From assembly GCF_039904985.1 (NCBI RefSeq), contig NZ_CP157005.1, positions 2,232,001 to 2,296,000 of the forward strand: DNA of 64,000 bases. The letters are read 5' to 3'. Below are positions 9,618 to 19,518 of this stretch, in pieces. Numbering within the stretch: the stretch's first letter is position 1; each line of letters opens with the position of its first letter. Both the position numbers and the translations under genes were made by a program. The stretch comes from Methylomonas sp. AM2-LC. Its GTDB lineage: Bacteria; Pseudomonadota; Gammaproteobacteria; Methylococcales; Methylomonadaceae. The notes beneath the pieces were generated by a model. The model was not told the DNA's origin. It did not search any database and saw only the letters and a program-made list of their open reading frames with translations.

Positions 9618-9965
9618 TTAATGACTATATCTATTATCACAGTCAGCAGCACAATAACGATACTGTGCTAGGGCGGATTCCAAACAGGCAAGTTCACTTT
9701 CAAGGTTATCCCTAGCCACACAGTCATTTAGAAATTCTGTATTAAGGTCTTGATCGCATCCCAACATACATAACTCATGGTCAGTACTGCCAGTTCCGCC
9801 ACCACCGCCGCCACTAACACCGCCGCCGCCACTAGTATCACCACTATCGATGCTACCATCACAACTAGCGTTTTCAGGCGCACACCATCCATTTGACATT
9901 TCCATTGCATTTACAAATGGTGACATAAATAGGGAAGCCAGTAGCAGCATTGTATATTTTTTCAT
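9618..9965 (-). CDS. Small secreted Cys-rich protein with a Gly hinge
   Basis: 115 residues. A signal peptide ends at about SPFVNA/MEMS. The mature part has one Cys pair (WCAPENASC), then a flexible GGGGVSGGGGGGTGS linker, then a helical segment with CMLGC, C, C and CAADC. The spacing CxxxC - x12 - C - x11 - C - x10 - CxxxC looks like a disulfide-stapled helical hairpin. A GGAG ribosome-binding site precedes the ATG. I do not recognise the family. It is unlikely to be a shadow frame because nothing else is coded there and the signal peptide is good. Confidence 0.7.
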   Translation of the reverse strand: MKKYTMLLLASLFMSPFVNAMEMSNGWCAPENASCDGSIDSGDTSGGGGVSGGGGGGTGSTDHELCMLGCDQDLNTEFLNDCVARDNLESELACLESALAQYRYCAADCDNRYSH

Positions 9966-10222
9966 GACAAGACTCCGATTTTAAAATGATATTAATCCCG
10001 GTAAAGTTTGAGACTACCGGATTTTTTAAAAATAGACACAAGCCAAGTCCATTGCGCATAACAATGCAAAAGTAACTAGGCTGACTCATTTTATAAATAC
10101 AGATTTTTTAAAAATATCAATAAATTAACATTATTTATGCGTTATTTTTCACAAGATGGCTGGCTTGATATACCGTATACTAAGGAGCCGACAAAAAACC
10201 AATACCTTTAGTTTTAGCCAGT

Positions 10223-10260
10223 GTAGCCACGATTAGTGTAAGTAATCGTGGGAATGAAAA
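10223..10260 (+). repeat. Dispersed repeat, family F
   Basis: GCCACGATTAGTGTAAGTAA followed by TCGTGGG. CCACGATT can pair with AATCGTGG. Related copies are at 21205-21245 and about 59207-59240. Confidence 0.6.
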
Positions 10261-10292
10261 GCGTAGTGTGCGGTGAGGTCACGAACCGCACC
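10261..10292 (+). repeat. REP palindrome, family A
   Basis: GCGTAGTGTGCGGTGAGGTC then AACCGCACC, directly following the family F repeat. Confidence 0.7.
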
Positions 10293-10522
10293 CCAAAGCC
10301 TTAATCGCAGCCATCTAGCTCAAAATTTTGGTTTACATTACCCCAATCCCCATGGTCAAAGGCCACCGTGTTGCATTAAGGCTACACCGATTGCGACCTA
10401 TACTGGCTAATCCCCAAGGCATTAAAAAACAACATTAACTATTATCCTCACCTAATCTCCCTCTCATCATTTGCATTTGCGTCTACACTTAAAGCTTGCT
10501 AACTGCTTTAATAAACCGGCAA

Positions 10523-12499
10523 ATGATAGCTTCCGATGATGATTACACCCTAATAAAACCCCGGCCAGAGGATGATAAAACCGTGCTACGTTCACGGCAT
10601 TATCCAACCCCCGTCACCGAAAACGCCGCAGACAGCGAACAGTTCGAAAAATTTTCTGGTGATTATTCCCTGCGTGGCGCAGTAGGCGAGGGCGGGGTAG
10701 GCCGGGTATTACTGGGTTTTGATGAACGCATCGGCCGCGAAGTGGCCATCAAAGAAATGCTCGATCAAGCCGCACATCAGGACGAATCGCTTAGCAGCCG
10801 TTTCCTGCGCGAGGCACGCATTACCGGACGCCTGGAACATCCGGGTATTGTGCCCGTTTACGATCTAGGTACAAAAGAGAGTGGCGCTCCCTACTACGTC
10901 ATGCGTTTGGTGCGTGGCGACACTCTGGCTAAAAAACTTAACGCCTGCAATCAATGTCCGGCCCCCGAACAGGCACTAGCGCAGCGGTTAGGTTTATTAG
11001 ACAGATTAATCGATGTGTGTGAAGCCATCGCCTACGCGCATTCCAAAGGCATTATCCATCGCGACATCAAACCGGGCAATATCGTCTTAGGGCCATTTGG
11101 CGAAACCATCGTGCTGGACTGGGGCTTAGCCAAGGTCGAAAACGAAGCCGACAACCTTACCCCACAACAACCCAGTCAGCAGGATAATCCAGAACTAACC
11201 TGTATCGGCGATATATTGGGCACGCCAGCCTATATGGCTCCAGAACAGGCCGATCCAAGTTTCGGCCAAGTGGATGCACGTTCCGATGTGTTTGCTTTAG
11301 GTTGCATGCTTTATTATTTGCTGGTTGGGCATCCACCCTTACGTGGCAGCACCGATGATATTCTGGCGCAATTAAGCAGTACCCAGCCCATGCCTCTAAC
11401 CCGGCATCCCAAATTAGCATTACCGCCAGAGTTAACCGCCATTTGCGATAAAGCACTGCAAAAAAATCCCAGCCTACGCTTTGCCAATGCCGCCTTACTG
11501 GCCGAAGAATTATGTGCCTACCGAGACGGGCGCTTAGTGAATACCTACGCCTATTCACCCGCCGAACTATTGCGGCGTTTTATCGCCCGTAACCGCATTG
11601 CACTGCTGGCAGCACTGGCAGTATTGATCGCCATACTCATCGGTGCCGGGCTGGCCTTTAAATTTGGTGTAGAAGCCCAACAAGCCCGGCAACTGGCCGA
11701 GACAGAAAGCGAAAACGTAAAACGCGAAAAGCACAAAGTAGAAACCGCACTGGCGGAGGTCACTCGCATCTCCAATACCAACCTCACCGCAGCAGATCAT
11801 ATTGCCAGCCTGATTCGGCAGCGTTTGGCAACCCTGCAACAAGGGCAGACACAACTGGCAGCTAGTCTGCACAACGTTAATCCCGGCCCAAAGCTGACTA
11901 AGGCACTGGCTGTGCTGCTTGAACAATCCGCTGGTGTGGAAAGTATCGCTGCCAGTCAGGCACCGGGGCGCATTATGGCGGTGGTGCCAGATAAATATCG
12001 ACACGCCATCGGTGCCGATACCTCGCAATTGGAACACAATATTTTAACCCTGCAAACCGGCCAGCCGGTACTCAGTCGCGTGTATATGGCTCCAGAAGGC
12101 TTTGCCGCCGTCACACTGGTGGTACCTGTTAAGCAGGGCCAGCAAGTAACAGGCTTCATTGCAGCACGTATACAAGCTGCCGAGTTTTTAGGCGGCTTAT
12201 TGGCAGAAGACCAACATACTGCGCAACGCGATATCTGGGTAGTGCAAGACGATGGACTAATTTTGTACGACAACAATCCTGATGAAATTGGCCGCAATCT
12301 GTTTCGCGAAGACCGTTACTTGCAAATCCCAGAGCTGCGCCAACTATCCCAACAAATAGCCAAGCAGGAAGCAGGGGTCGGCTATTATGAAAATCAGTCC
12401 GCAGCCGAAGCCGAAACCTCCCACCGCATCGCCTCCTGGGAAACCTTACGCCCCACCGAAAATCGCGCCTGGAAAGTCGTGGTACTCGAAGCCTGGTGA
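10523..12499 (+). CDS. Membrane serine/threonine protein kinase with C-terminal Cache-like sensor
   Basis: A Hanks-type kinase. Positions below count from a possible upstream TTG at 10496; I prefer ATG at 10523, but neither has a clear ribosome-binding site. The kinase domain spans about 57-340, with Gly loop GEGGVGR (64-70), Lys86 (VAIKEM), catalytic HRDIKPGN with Asp190, DWG Asp208 in place of DFG, and the activation segment GTPAYMAPEQ. A transmembrane helix follows near 368-392 (LLAALAVLIAILIGAGLAF), then a short coiled coil. The last 200 or so residues read like a periplasmic single-Cache sensor, with DDGLILYDNNPDEIGRNLF typical of that fold. Most bacterial membrane kinases use PASTA or WD repeats there. 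Targets and ligand are unknown. Confidence 0.9.
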   Translation: MIASDDDYTLIKPRPEDDKTVLRSRHYPTPVTENAADSEQFEKFSGDYSLRGAVGEGGVGRVLLGFDERIGREVAIKEMLDQAAHQDESLSSRFLREARITGRLEHPGIVPVYDLGTKESGAPYYVMRLVRGDTLAKKLNACNQCPAPEQALAQRLGLLDRLIDVCEAIAYAHSKGIIHRDIKPGNIVLGPFGETIVLDWGLAKVENEADNLTPQQPSQQDNPELTCIGDILGTPAYMAPEQADPSFGQVDARSDVFALGCMLYYLLVGHPPLRGSTDDILAQLSSTQPMPLTRHPKLALPPELTAICDKALQKNPSLRFANAALLAEELCAYRDGRLVNTYAYSPAELLRRFIARNRIALLAALAVLIAILIGAGLAFKFGVEAQQARQLAETESENVKREKHKVETALAEVTRISNTNLTAADHIASLIRQRLATLQQGQTQLAASLHNVNPGPKLTKALAVLLEQSAGVESIAASQAPGRIMAVVPDKYRHAIGADTSQLEHNILTLQTGQPVLSRVYMAPEGFAAVTLVVPVKQGQQVTGFIAARIQAAEFLGGLLAEDQHTAQRDIWVVQDDGLILYDNNPDEIGRNLFREDRYLQIPELRQLSQQIAKQEAGVGYYENQSAAEAETSHRIASWETLRPTENRAWKVVVLEAW

Positions 12500-12576
12500 T
12501 ATTACGCAAGTATAATGCTAACCAAAATACCTATAACCCAAGCGAACTATATTATTTAAACTAATAGCCGTAGCCT

Positions 12577-12606
12577 GTAGGGTGCGGTGAGGCCACGAAC
12601 CGCACC
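12577..12606 (+). repeat. REP palindrome, family A
   Basis: GTAGGGTGCGGTGAGG then AACCGCACC, between the kinase and the end of the tonB-like gene, where the two transcripts converge. Confidence 0.7.
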
Positions 12607-12679
12607 AAAAAGCCTTAATCGCCACCATCAACCTCAATTGTTGGTTGGCACATCTACGGCCTTGCCAGTTCTACCCAGA

Positions 12680-13423
12680 TCACTTGTCTTGGATGAATGC
12701 CACCTTAATCGTCACTGTCATCGGCCGCGGCGGCTTAGCCATCGGGGCTGAGCTCTGTGCTGCTCGTATGGCCTGTTCATCAAGCTGTGCCGAACCGCTG
12801 CTCAGGTAAATGGACAACGAACCTGGCAGAATGTCGCCGCTCTCGGTAATGGTAAAGCGGATTGTAGGGGCGCCTACGTTACCAATGTCACGCGCGTCAT
12901 CTGGATAGTCCAGATGATTCTGGATCTCCCGTTTAAGACCAGCAAGATACGCGCGGATCAGGCTTGCTTCGGATTCGCGCGGCTTTAAAATTTGTTGCAT
13001 CTGCGGCGATTCAGACCCCAAAGGCGCCGTATTGCCAATTACGGGCGGCGTAGCGCTTAACGCCTGCTGCTCCGATTGTGGTTGTGGTTCAGGCTTAGTC
13101 TTTTCCGGCCTAGCCATTGCCTTTACCGGATTCGAGGCCTTGTGGACGCGCGTCATCATCTTTTTGGCCGCTTTCTGCGTGCTGCTAGGACTGACCTCTC
13201 CCTGCTGCTTCTGTTCGACCTGGCGGGTACTCACCATACCAATCAACTCGACCACTAACTCTTCACGTTGCGGCGGCTTGCTCTGGTTTTTGCCTAATAT
13301 ACCAATAGCCACAACTGTATGCAGCCCCAGTGAAGCTGCCATGCTGAGTAGGACACAACGATATTCAAATACCAACGATTTTATCCCTGCCACTAGTTGT
13401 ATCTCTTCATTTCCTAAGCTCAC
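12680..13423 (-). CDS. TonB-family energy transducer, last gene of a two-partner secretion operon
   Basis: 247 residues. A short cytoplasmic N-terminus precedes one membrane anchor near residues 24-43 (CVLLSMAASLGLHTVVAIGI). A charged, Pro/Lys/Gln-rich spacer (KTKPEPQPQSEQQ) follows, suited to spanning the periplasm. The C-terminal TonB-like domain at about 160-247 includes YPDDARDIGNVGAPTIRFTI and DEQAIRAAQSSAP. It starts with GTG 66 bases after tpsB stops, so the two are probably cotranscribed. Base composition matches tpsB and tpsA and is G+C-richer than the flanks. It could energise an outer-membrane step for the neighbouring secretion pair, which is unusual because TpsB translocation is thought to need no TonB. 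Confidence 0.85.
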   Translation of the reverse strand: MSLGNEEIQLVAGIKSLVFEYRCVLLSMAASLGLHTVVAIGILGKNQSKPPQREELVVELIGMVSTRQVEQKQQGEVSPSSTQKAAKKMMTRVHKASNPVKAMARPEKTKPEPQPQSEQQALSATPPVIGNTAPLGSESPQMQQILKPRESEASLIRAYLAGLKREIQNHLDYPDDARDIGNVGAPTIRFTITESGDILPGSLSIYLSSGSAQLDEQAIRAAQSSAPMAKPPRPMTVTIKVAFIQDK

Positions 13424-13489
13424 CTAGGGTGCAGCACATTCAAGTCCGGTGTCTGCCATGCTATTCTTGTCGACGTCTATTTAATCGAC

Positions 13490-15331
13490 TCAGAACGCCA
13501 GACCAACCTGCGCTCGCAGACGGTAAGTCTCTTCGCTTGTCACGGCAACTGGGATAGGTCCAATACTATGCGCGAACTGGACCAGCGAATTGAAAGATCC
13601 CCAGCCTGCGTAGTAACCTATACCTACGTCGGACAGTTGGATATGACTCACCTGCGTAAAACCGGCATGCTCTGCATAGACCCCGCCGGTGTCGGCGAAC
13701 ACCCCTGCCGAATGCTTAATGCTGCCCCATACCGGCAGGCTGTAGCGTAGCTCAGTTCCGACCATAAAGCCGTTGTCGCCGCTGATCGTCTCGCGGTAAA
13801 CCTTAACGCCGACGCAGCTGCTGCAGGTCAGGTACATCTGCTCGATGGGATCGAGATTTTTGTTTATCAACGCTTTTTGCATGCTAAGTGTAGCGTTCAG
13901 ACTCCATAACGGAGTCAGCGAGATTATGCTAGAAAAATCAAAATTGAAACGCGCATAATCCCCTACAGTATTGACACCAGCTTTGTTGAAAACCTTTCGC
14001 TCAGGGTCGTTGTAGTCCAGATTACCGTAGGTGAAGGCTCCCGTCAGGTTGTGATATACCCCCATATTGAATAAAGAACCCCACTGCTCATGGCGCACAG
14101 TCATATTGGCGGTTTGCGCCTCTCTAGCAGTAATGAACCCAGATACGCCGACAGTATCGCGCAACAACTTCTTTGCTAGCCCCAGCGATAGATACAGGCT
14201 TTCTTCGCGGCTACGTAGCAGCGGATAACTCAGCGACGACTCGAAATAATAGGCTGTGCCTGTCGCATCGAGTTTGGCATAGTTGGAGCCTAGTTGGTAG
14301 GTTGTTACCGAAGCAGAGATTTGTGCCCGAAGACCGTTGTCCAGCAACGGGAAGTTGTATGACGTACTGCCATTGACCAGCCCGGTACCGTCGCTGACCA
14401 GCCCGCGAACGTTAAGCTGATCGGCAAAGCCTAATGGCGAATTCAAGGATGTCCCACCACTCAGCCGATACTCACCGGTGTATCGTGACCCCAAGTTGTC
14501 GCCCTGCAGATAACCTTGTACTCGCTTGTCTTTAGGTACCTCAATGCCGAAATCCGAGGTACCGAACAACTTGCCCCGCGTGATCGTAAGTTTGGGCATG
14601 GCTGCACCGGGCAGGTCGTCGATGAGCAGCATGGCGCGCTCCAACTCGGCCCTCGATACCGCATTATCCCCTTGTAGCGAAGCGAAATTACCGAGCAGCA
14701 AATCGTCACCGACCAGTGATTGGTTGTCGAGCGTGAACTTGCCATATTTTCCGACGATAATTCGGATAGTCAGCACCCCCGAAGTGGCGTCTTGCTTTGG
14801 CACAATGGCTCGCGCTACCAAGTAGCCCCGGCTGCGATAAAGCGCGGTGAGTTTGGCGGCAGCTTCCTGAATCTCGGTCATGCCAAGCGAGCGCCCTTTA
14901 TAAGGGGCCAGTTCCGCTTGCAATTCGGCCTCGGGAATGAATTCGCTGTCTTCAATGCGGAACTCACGCACCATCAAACTCTCACCTTTGGACAGTACCA
15001 GTGGACGCGTTTCTTGCTCGATGATTTCCGGCTCGGGTGCCTCGTGCGGTGTAAGGCTACGTAGCGGTTGCGCATCTTTGACAGCCTCGCCCGCGCCATA
15101 GTTAGGCACCACTGGAGGCGCGGCCTGCACTGCTGCGGAACCTATAAAGCTTAAAATCGGTACAAAAAGTAGTAGTCGGCAATTTGCAATGGAGTCAGAG
15201 CGAAAAAAACGGTTCATTTGCTTAGTTTTGATAACTAAAAACTGGAAAAAAAGGCCAGAAAGCGGATCAAAATCATCACTATGCCTGTGGATGCCGATTA
15301 CGTTACAGAGGCATCTTGACTGTTGATTCAT
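13490..15331 (-). CDS. TpsB-type outer-membrane transporter (ShlB/FhaC/HecB family)
   Basis: Secretes the TpsA protein encoded upstream across the outer membrane. Domains in order: signal region, POTRA-like part at about 115-190 (VREFRIEDSEFIPEAELQ... GVLTIRIIVGKYG), a second POTRA-like stretch, then the ShlB barrel to the C-terminus. The barrel ends in an aromatic strand (RAQVGLAF) as expected for BAM substrates. The annotated start has an AGGGA ribosome-binding site, but the best signal peptide begins at Met39 (base 15217, MNRFFRSDS... to SAAVQA/AP). The first 38 residues are therefore either an extended signal or not translated. It lies 85 bases after tpsA and 66 before the tonB-like gene. 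Confidence 0.93.
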   Translation of the reverse strand: MNQQSRCLCNVIGIHRHSDDFDPLSGLFFQFLVIKTKQMNRFFRSDSIANCRLLLFVPILSFIGSAAVQAAPPVVPNYGAGEAVKDAQPLRSLTPHEAPEPEIIEQETRPLVLSKGESLMVREFRIEDSEFIPEAELQAELAPYKGRSLGMTEIQEAAAKLTALYRSRGYLVARAIVPKQDATSGVLTIRIIVGKYGKFTLDNQSLVGDDLLLGNFASLQGDNAVSRAELERAMLLIDDLPGAAMPKLTITRGKLFGTSDFGIEVPKDKRVQGYLQGDNLGSRYTGEYRLSGGTSLNSPLGFADQLNVRGLVSDGTGLVNGSTSYNFPLLDNGLRAQISASVTTYQLGSNYAKLDATGTAYYFESSLSYPLLRSREESLYLSLGLAKKLLRDTVGVSGFITAREAQTANMTVRHEQWGSLFNMGVYHNLTGAFTYGNLDYNDPERKVFNKAGVNTVGDYARFNFDFSSIISLTPLWSLNATLSMQKALINKNLDPIEQMYLTCSSCVGVKVYRETISGDNGFMVGTELRYSLPVWGSIKHSAGVFADTGGVYAEHAGFTQVSHIQLSDVGIGYYAGWGSFNSLVQFAHSIGPIPVAVTSEETYRLRAQVGLAF

Positions 15332-15416
15332 AGTTTGTCCCTATAAATATAATGCGAGTCTATGAGGTATCTCTCACGGGTCAACAGTAAGTCGACGCCA
15401 ATCTAATTTTAATGAT

Positions 15417-18400
15417 TTAGTTTTTACCCTGTTTTTTATCCTCCTCGTCTAAGTCATAAATCACGCCATCGACTTCAATACTTTGCACATGTGCCGAATA
15501 ACTAGAGGGCTCGATGGAAACAATGTTATTGTCAATAGAGGGTGGCGCTGAGTCTGGCAAGGGGGAGGCGAGGGCGCTGGAATCCGCATAGCGTTGAACC
15601 TCCGCCATCCGCGCCGATCCCAACTGTGATGCTGTACTGGCCACAGTGGCTTGCGTGGCCGATTGATCCAGTGCTGCCACGTCGCCCCGCTGTGTAATAG
15701 ACTGATTGGCCAGGGCTTGAGCCTGGGCTCGCGCGTCAGTTGCGTACTTTGCCTGAGACGACGGCTGCCACCCCTGGGTAGTTGACGGCTGTGTGGCCGT
15801 CGTATTGGTAGCACCCACATTTGAAGGGGGTACATCACCACTGCCGCCAACGCCAGAATTCTGGCCGGTGGTCGCCGAGTTGAAGGTATTTCCGGTTAAA
15901 ACGCCGAAGTTGCCGCCGGCGAAGCCACCGACATTATACGAATTGTCCGCGTAAGTATGCCCAAACGCGGATGAATTATTGACCCCGTCGTCATTTCGCC
16001 CCACAAAGCCACCGACATTGCCGAAACCTCCTTGGTCCGGACCGCCGACTACTTGAGCATTTACGGATGATGACGAGGACGAGTCGCTGATGAGGGCAGT
16101 GGTACCCGAGGTAAAACCGGAATTCACACCGGCGAATCCGCCAATGTTAGCGAGGGAGATTGGAAAGCCTAGGGGTGTTTGTGCCACGACATTGACCGGT
16201 CCGCTCGACGATGAGCTGCTAATATGGAAGTGGTTAGTGCCGACGAAGCCACCGAAGCCGGTGTCGTCTACTGGATTGACCGCAGCGTTATAATTTGTGA
16301 ACTTCAGGTTCACTGCACCCTTTGCGTATGACCCAATAATGACGCCGTCCAAGGGGGCAGTGCCGTATGAGTCATTGATGCCCGCGAAACCGCCGACGTA
16401 CCAAACATCCTTTGTCGTCACATCCACATTCGCCCCGGACCGATAAATAATTCCCAGGTTATACCCGACCAAGCCGCCGACATAATTCACATTATGAAGA
16501 CTTCCAAATGAGTCTGTAACCGCTGTCGCGTTTACCGCACCGCTCGCATAGGCATTGCTAATAGAACCGCCGTAGTTGTAACCGACCAAAGAACCGACCT
16601 TGTCATACGCTCCCGTCACATTGATATTGACCAGATTGATGTTGCTGACAGAACTTCCAGCGACGATCATTCCGAACAAGCCAGTGCCATATTGTTGTTG
16701 CTGCTGATTGATAGTCAGGTCCCTGATGGCGTGGCCAAGCCCTTCCAGGGCAGATGGCACGTAATTCAAGGCGGCATCGACACCGCCGAGCTGAAGTACC
16801 GGTACCTGAGAAAAGGCTGTGGAGGGTGCGGTCAGATCAGTGGACAGGGCATAAAAGCCGATGCCTCCATTCGCATCAATAATGCTCATATCATGCGCGC
16901 CCGATGCACCAATGCTGGTGATCAGCGTGTACTGATGGTCGTTGATAGTCAGAGGGTTAGTGGCAGTATTGTTAGTGAAATCGATTCTGCCCACGAACTC
17001 CTGTCGCGTGCTGTCAAAAAGCGGGTTGATGCCCCCTAATGGCGTGCCGTAGGTAGGCGTCGGAACCCCGTTGGCATCGGTGCTGGTATCTATGCCGGTG
17101 TTATAGGTCGCTACCAGTCGCGCATTGTCGCTCGCCGTCATCACCGCATTCAGATTGATGAACTTGGCTGCATTGAGACTCAGAACGCCGTCGGACCAAC
17201 TCACGGCATCGTTGACGTTGATGTTATTGCCGGCGAAGGTCCTGGTGCCTGGCGTTGTCCAGAATTGCGGCGCATTGAAGTTGACATTGCCAGCGGCGGT
17301 CGCGGTCAAGGTTGCTACATTGGCGGAGGACTGCGCGTTGAAATTGACGTCTGCCCCGGCACTCAGCGTGAGACCGCCGTTCGCACCAGTGATCGGCGCA
17401 TTGATGTTGATGCTATGGGTTGCAGTCAGTCCAAGAGTGGTGTTGGCCGACCAGTTCACCAGGTCGTTGACATTGATGTCACCGTTATTGCCCCCGCCTT
17501 GAGTTGAGGCGAAGTTAATGTTATTTAAGTTGAGAGCGTTGCTGATCGCCGCACCTGTTATGTCGCCACCGGCCTTAGCGATGGTAAAGCCATCTGGGTC
17601 GATGAACCAGTGACCGGTCTTGCCAGCCGCCGCCTGGGTCGTAATGCGCGCGCTGCTGGCAATCTCCACCTTATCGCCGCTGGTCTCGATAAAACCGCCG
17701 TCGCCGCCGTTAGGCGCCGAAGCGTCCAGTGTGCCGCTGATATGGGCGCTACCGCCATAGGCATGTGCGACGATCTCCCCCTTGAGATCGCCAAGGGTAT
17801 GCGCCTCTATCAGCCCAGTGTTGTTCACCTGACTGGTTAGCAGTTCATCAGCCGCACGGGCGGTAAGGAAAACCTTGCCACCGTCTGCATAGATTGCCTG
17901 CCGGTTTTCCACCAGCGCATTAAGCACGCCCTGGTCTATACTGACGTTAAGCAGTGAGTCACCGTTAAAGTTGAGAGTGATCTGCTCACCAGCACTTAGC
18001 GCAACCGTACCGCGGGTGGCGACAATAACACCCTGATTAAGTGCTTCCTTGCCCAGCAGTGCTACATAACCGCCGTTAGCCGCGCTGATGGTGCCCATGT
18101 TGATCACCGATCCGCTGCCGCTGCTTTCCTGAAAGACATAGTGCCCGGTTTCAAAATCTTTGTTGCTAATGTCCATCGTGCTCGCTACCAGTCCGGCGGC
18201 GTTGACACTACTGCCTTTGGTGAACAGTATTCCATTCGAATTGATTAGAAATATCTGTCCATTGGCGTTGAGCGCTCCGTCGATAACGCTTCGTTCATTA
18301 CCCAGTACCCGGTTGAGGGTGATTGACGATGAGTCAGGCTGATAGAAATTGACCGATTCACCACTACCCACAGAGAAGCCCTGCCAGTTGATCACCGCCT

Positions 18401-18584
18401 CCGACGTGTGCTGGGTGATGTTGGTTGCCGTGCCTGATTGGACAATCTGAGCGTTGCCGCTGGTGACTACTCCGTCTATGGGGGCCGCCAGCAGCGCATA
18501 GGGGCTTATTGCTAGGGTAGTCGAAATGGCAAGAACAAGTTTAGGGTGCGAGAATGGTTCGCACAAGAGCTGGATTACAATCAT
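15417..18584 (-). CDS. TpsA-type filamentous hemagglutinin-like exoprotein
   Basis: A secreted two-partner protein of about 1055 residues. I chose ATG at 18584 (14 codons inside the longest frame) because GGGTGGA lies just upstream and a signal peptide then starts directly (to about YALLA/APID). The TPS secretion domain follows, with the signatures GTATNITQHTSEAVINWQGF, NRVLGNERSVIDGALNANGQ and LINSNGILF. The middle is rich in beta-helix sequence. From about residue 660 to 900 there are six or so GLUG-type repeats (VGGLVGYN, IGGFAGVN, VGGFVGRN). The acidic C-terminus (YDLDEEDKKQGKN) is not a known toxin domain, so an adhesin role is more likely than contact-dependent inhibition. First gene of the tpsA-tpsB-tonB operon. 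Confidence 0.93.
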   Translation of the reverse strand: MIVIQLLCEPFSHPKLVLAISTTLAISPYALLAAPIDGVVTSGNAQIVQSGTATNITQHTSEAVINWQGFSVGSGESVNFYQPDSSSITLNRVLGNERSVIDGALNANGQIFLINSNGILFTKGSSVNAAGLVASTMDISNKDFETGHYVFQESSGSGSVINMGTISAANGGYVALLGKEALNQGVIVATRGTVALSAGEQITLNFNGDSLLNVSIDQGVLNALVENRQAIYADGGKVFLTARAADELLTSQVNNTGLIEAHTLGDLKGEIVAHAYGGSAHISGTLDASAPNGGDGGFIETSGDKVEIASSARITTQAAAGKTGHWFIDPDGFTIAKAGGDITGAAISNALNLNNINFASTQGGGNNGDINVNDLVNWSANTTLGLTATHSININAPITGANGGLTLSAGADVNFNAQSSANVATLTATAAGNVNFNAPQFWTTPGTRTFAGNNINVNDAVSWSDGVLSLNAAKFINLNAVMTASDNARLVATYNTGIDTSTDANGVPTPTYGTPLGGINPLFDSTRQEFVGRIDFTNNTATNPLTINDHQYTLITSIGASGAHDMSIIDANGGIGFYALSTDLTAPSTAFSQVPVLQLGGVDAALNYVPSALEGLGHAIRDLTINQQQQQYGTGLFGMIVAGSSVSNINLVNINVTGAYDKVGSLVGYNYGGSISNAYASGAVNATAVTDSFGSLHNVNYVGGLVGYNLGIIYRSGANVDVTTKDVWYVGGFAGINDSYGTAPLDGVIIGSYAKGAVNLKFTNYNAAVNPVDDTGFGGFVGTNHFHISSSSSSGPVNVVAQTPLGFPISLANIGGFAGVNSGFTSGTTALISDSSSSSSVNAQVVGGPDQGGFGNVGGFVGRNDDGVNNSSAFGHTYADNSYNVGGFAGGNFGVLTGNTFNSATTGQNSGVGGSGDVPPSNVGATNTTATQPSTTQGWQPSSQAKYATDARAQAQALANQSITQRGDVAALDQSATQATVASTASQLGSARMAEVQRYADSSALASPLPDSAPPSIDNNIVSIEPSSYSAHVQSIEVDGVIYDLDEEDKKQGKN

Positions 18585-19518
18585 GATTTTATCCACCCTT
18601 GTTATTACATTTTGTAAATAACACAATATGTGCCAATTGTTTACCAGTGAAATGCTCCGTTACTACGACCAGTAACGCCCAGATTAAAGCCTTATCATGC
18701 AACATAACTGTAATACCCCGTGTTTTTGATTGCTATAACTCAACTTTCTCTAAAAGTATTAAAAGTAATGAGCGCGATAAACCAACTCGACAATATGGAA
18801 AATAAATGCACCAGGTCTATCATTACAACCGCTTTTATTCGAATTCGTTATCTTCAGCTGTATATAACGATAGCGCTAACCTCACTTGTTCGTCAACGAA
18901 TTATTGGTGTTGAAAATACGACAAAACTATTTCGTAATAGGCAACAATTACTGTTCACCCCAAAAACCTCTAGTTTGAACTTGGAATGACGTAAATTTGT
19001 ATCTGATGATTAAAAAAAAGACGTTAGTCCGGGTAAACTCAGTATTTTGTTATCGGTAATAGAACTTGAATTTAGCGTAATGACTGGTGACTGGTATTAA
19101 TGTTATTTACTATCTTAATATCGGCATTAAATGTCTGCTTTATAGTTATTTAGTTTGCAGAATCTGGATTTAGCTGGCTAGCCCGATTTGGAGAAACGCG
19201 ACCCGCAGGAAGGCGTTGCAATGGATAGCTATTAGTGGTGTGATTTATGCCAACCATTATTATAGACATCTAAATTATTGATGGTATGAAATGAAAACCA
19301 AGCAACCCAGCTCGTAGGGTACTGTGAGATTACGAACCGCACCAAAAAGCCTTAATCGCCACCATCAAGCTCAATTATTGGTTGGGTAGGATGTGCCAAC
19401 CAGCGGACGGCGTATCAATTGAAAGTTAATCTATCCTCATGACCGAATAGCCTAACACCAACATTCCTGGTGCCTAACGTTAATGATGTTGTGCTTACGC
19501 AGATTAAAGCAACCGTAT
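18585..19518. other. Long gene-free region upstream of tpsA
   Basis: About 930 bases, clearly A+T-richer than the tps operon. Open frames on the plus strand here have no ribosome-binding site and no protein-like composition. It must contain the tpsA promoter. A degenerate family A REP is at 19313-19343. I see nothing else that I can name. Confidence 0.5.
19313..19343 (+). repeat. REP palindrome, family A, degenerate
   Basis: CGTAGGGTACTGTGAGATTA then CGAACCGCACC, with the usual tail AAAAAGCCTTAATCGCCACC. Confidence 0.65.

Larger units (their letters stand above)
9966..10495. other. Intergenic region with a composite of two repeat families
   Basis: No gene. A family F repeat (10223-10260, GCCACGATTAGTGTAAG...ATCGTGGG) directly abuts a family A REP (10261-10292). 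The same pairing recurs degenerately near 21205-21270. Confidence 0.55.

Noticed and set aside
18599..18989. Plus-strand open frames upstream of tpsA
   Set aside because: No start signal, A+T-rich random composition, and no domain-like stretch.
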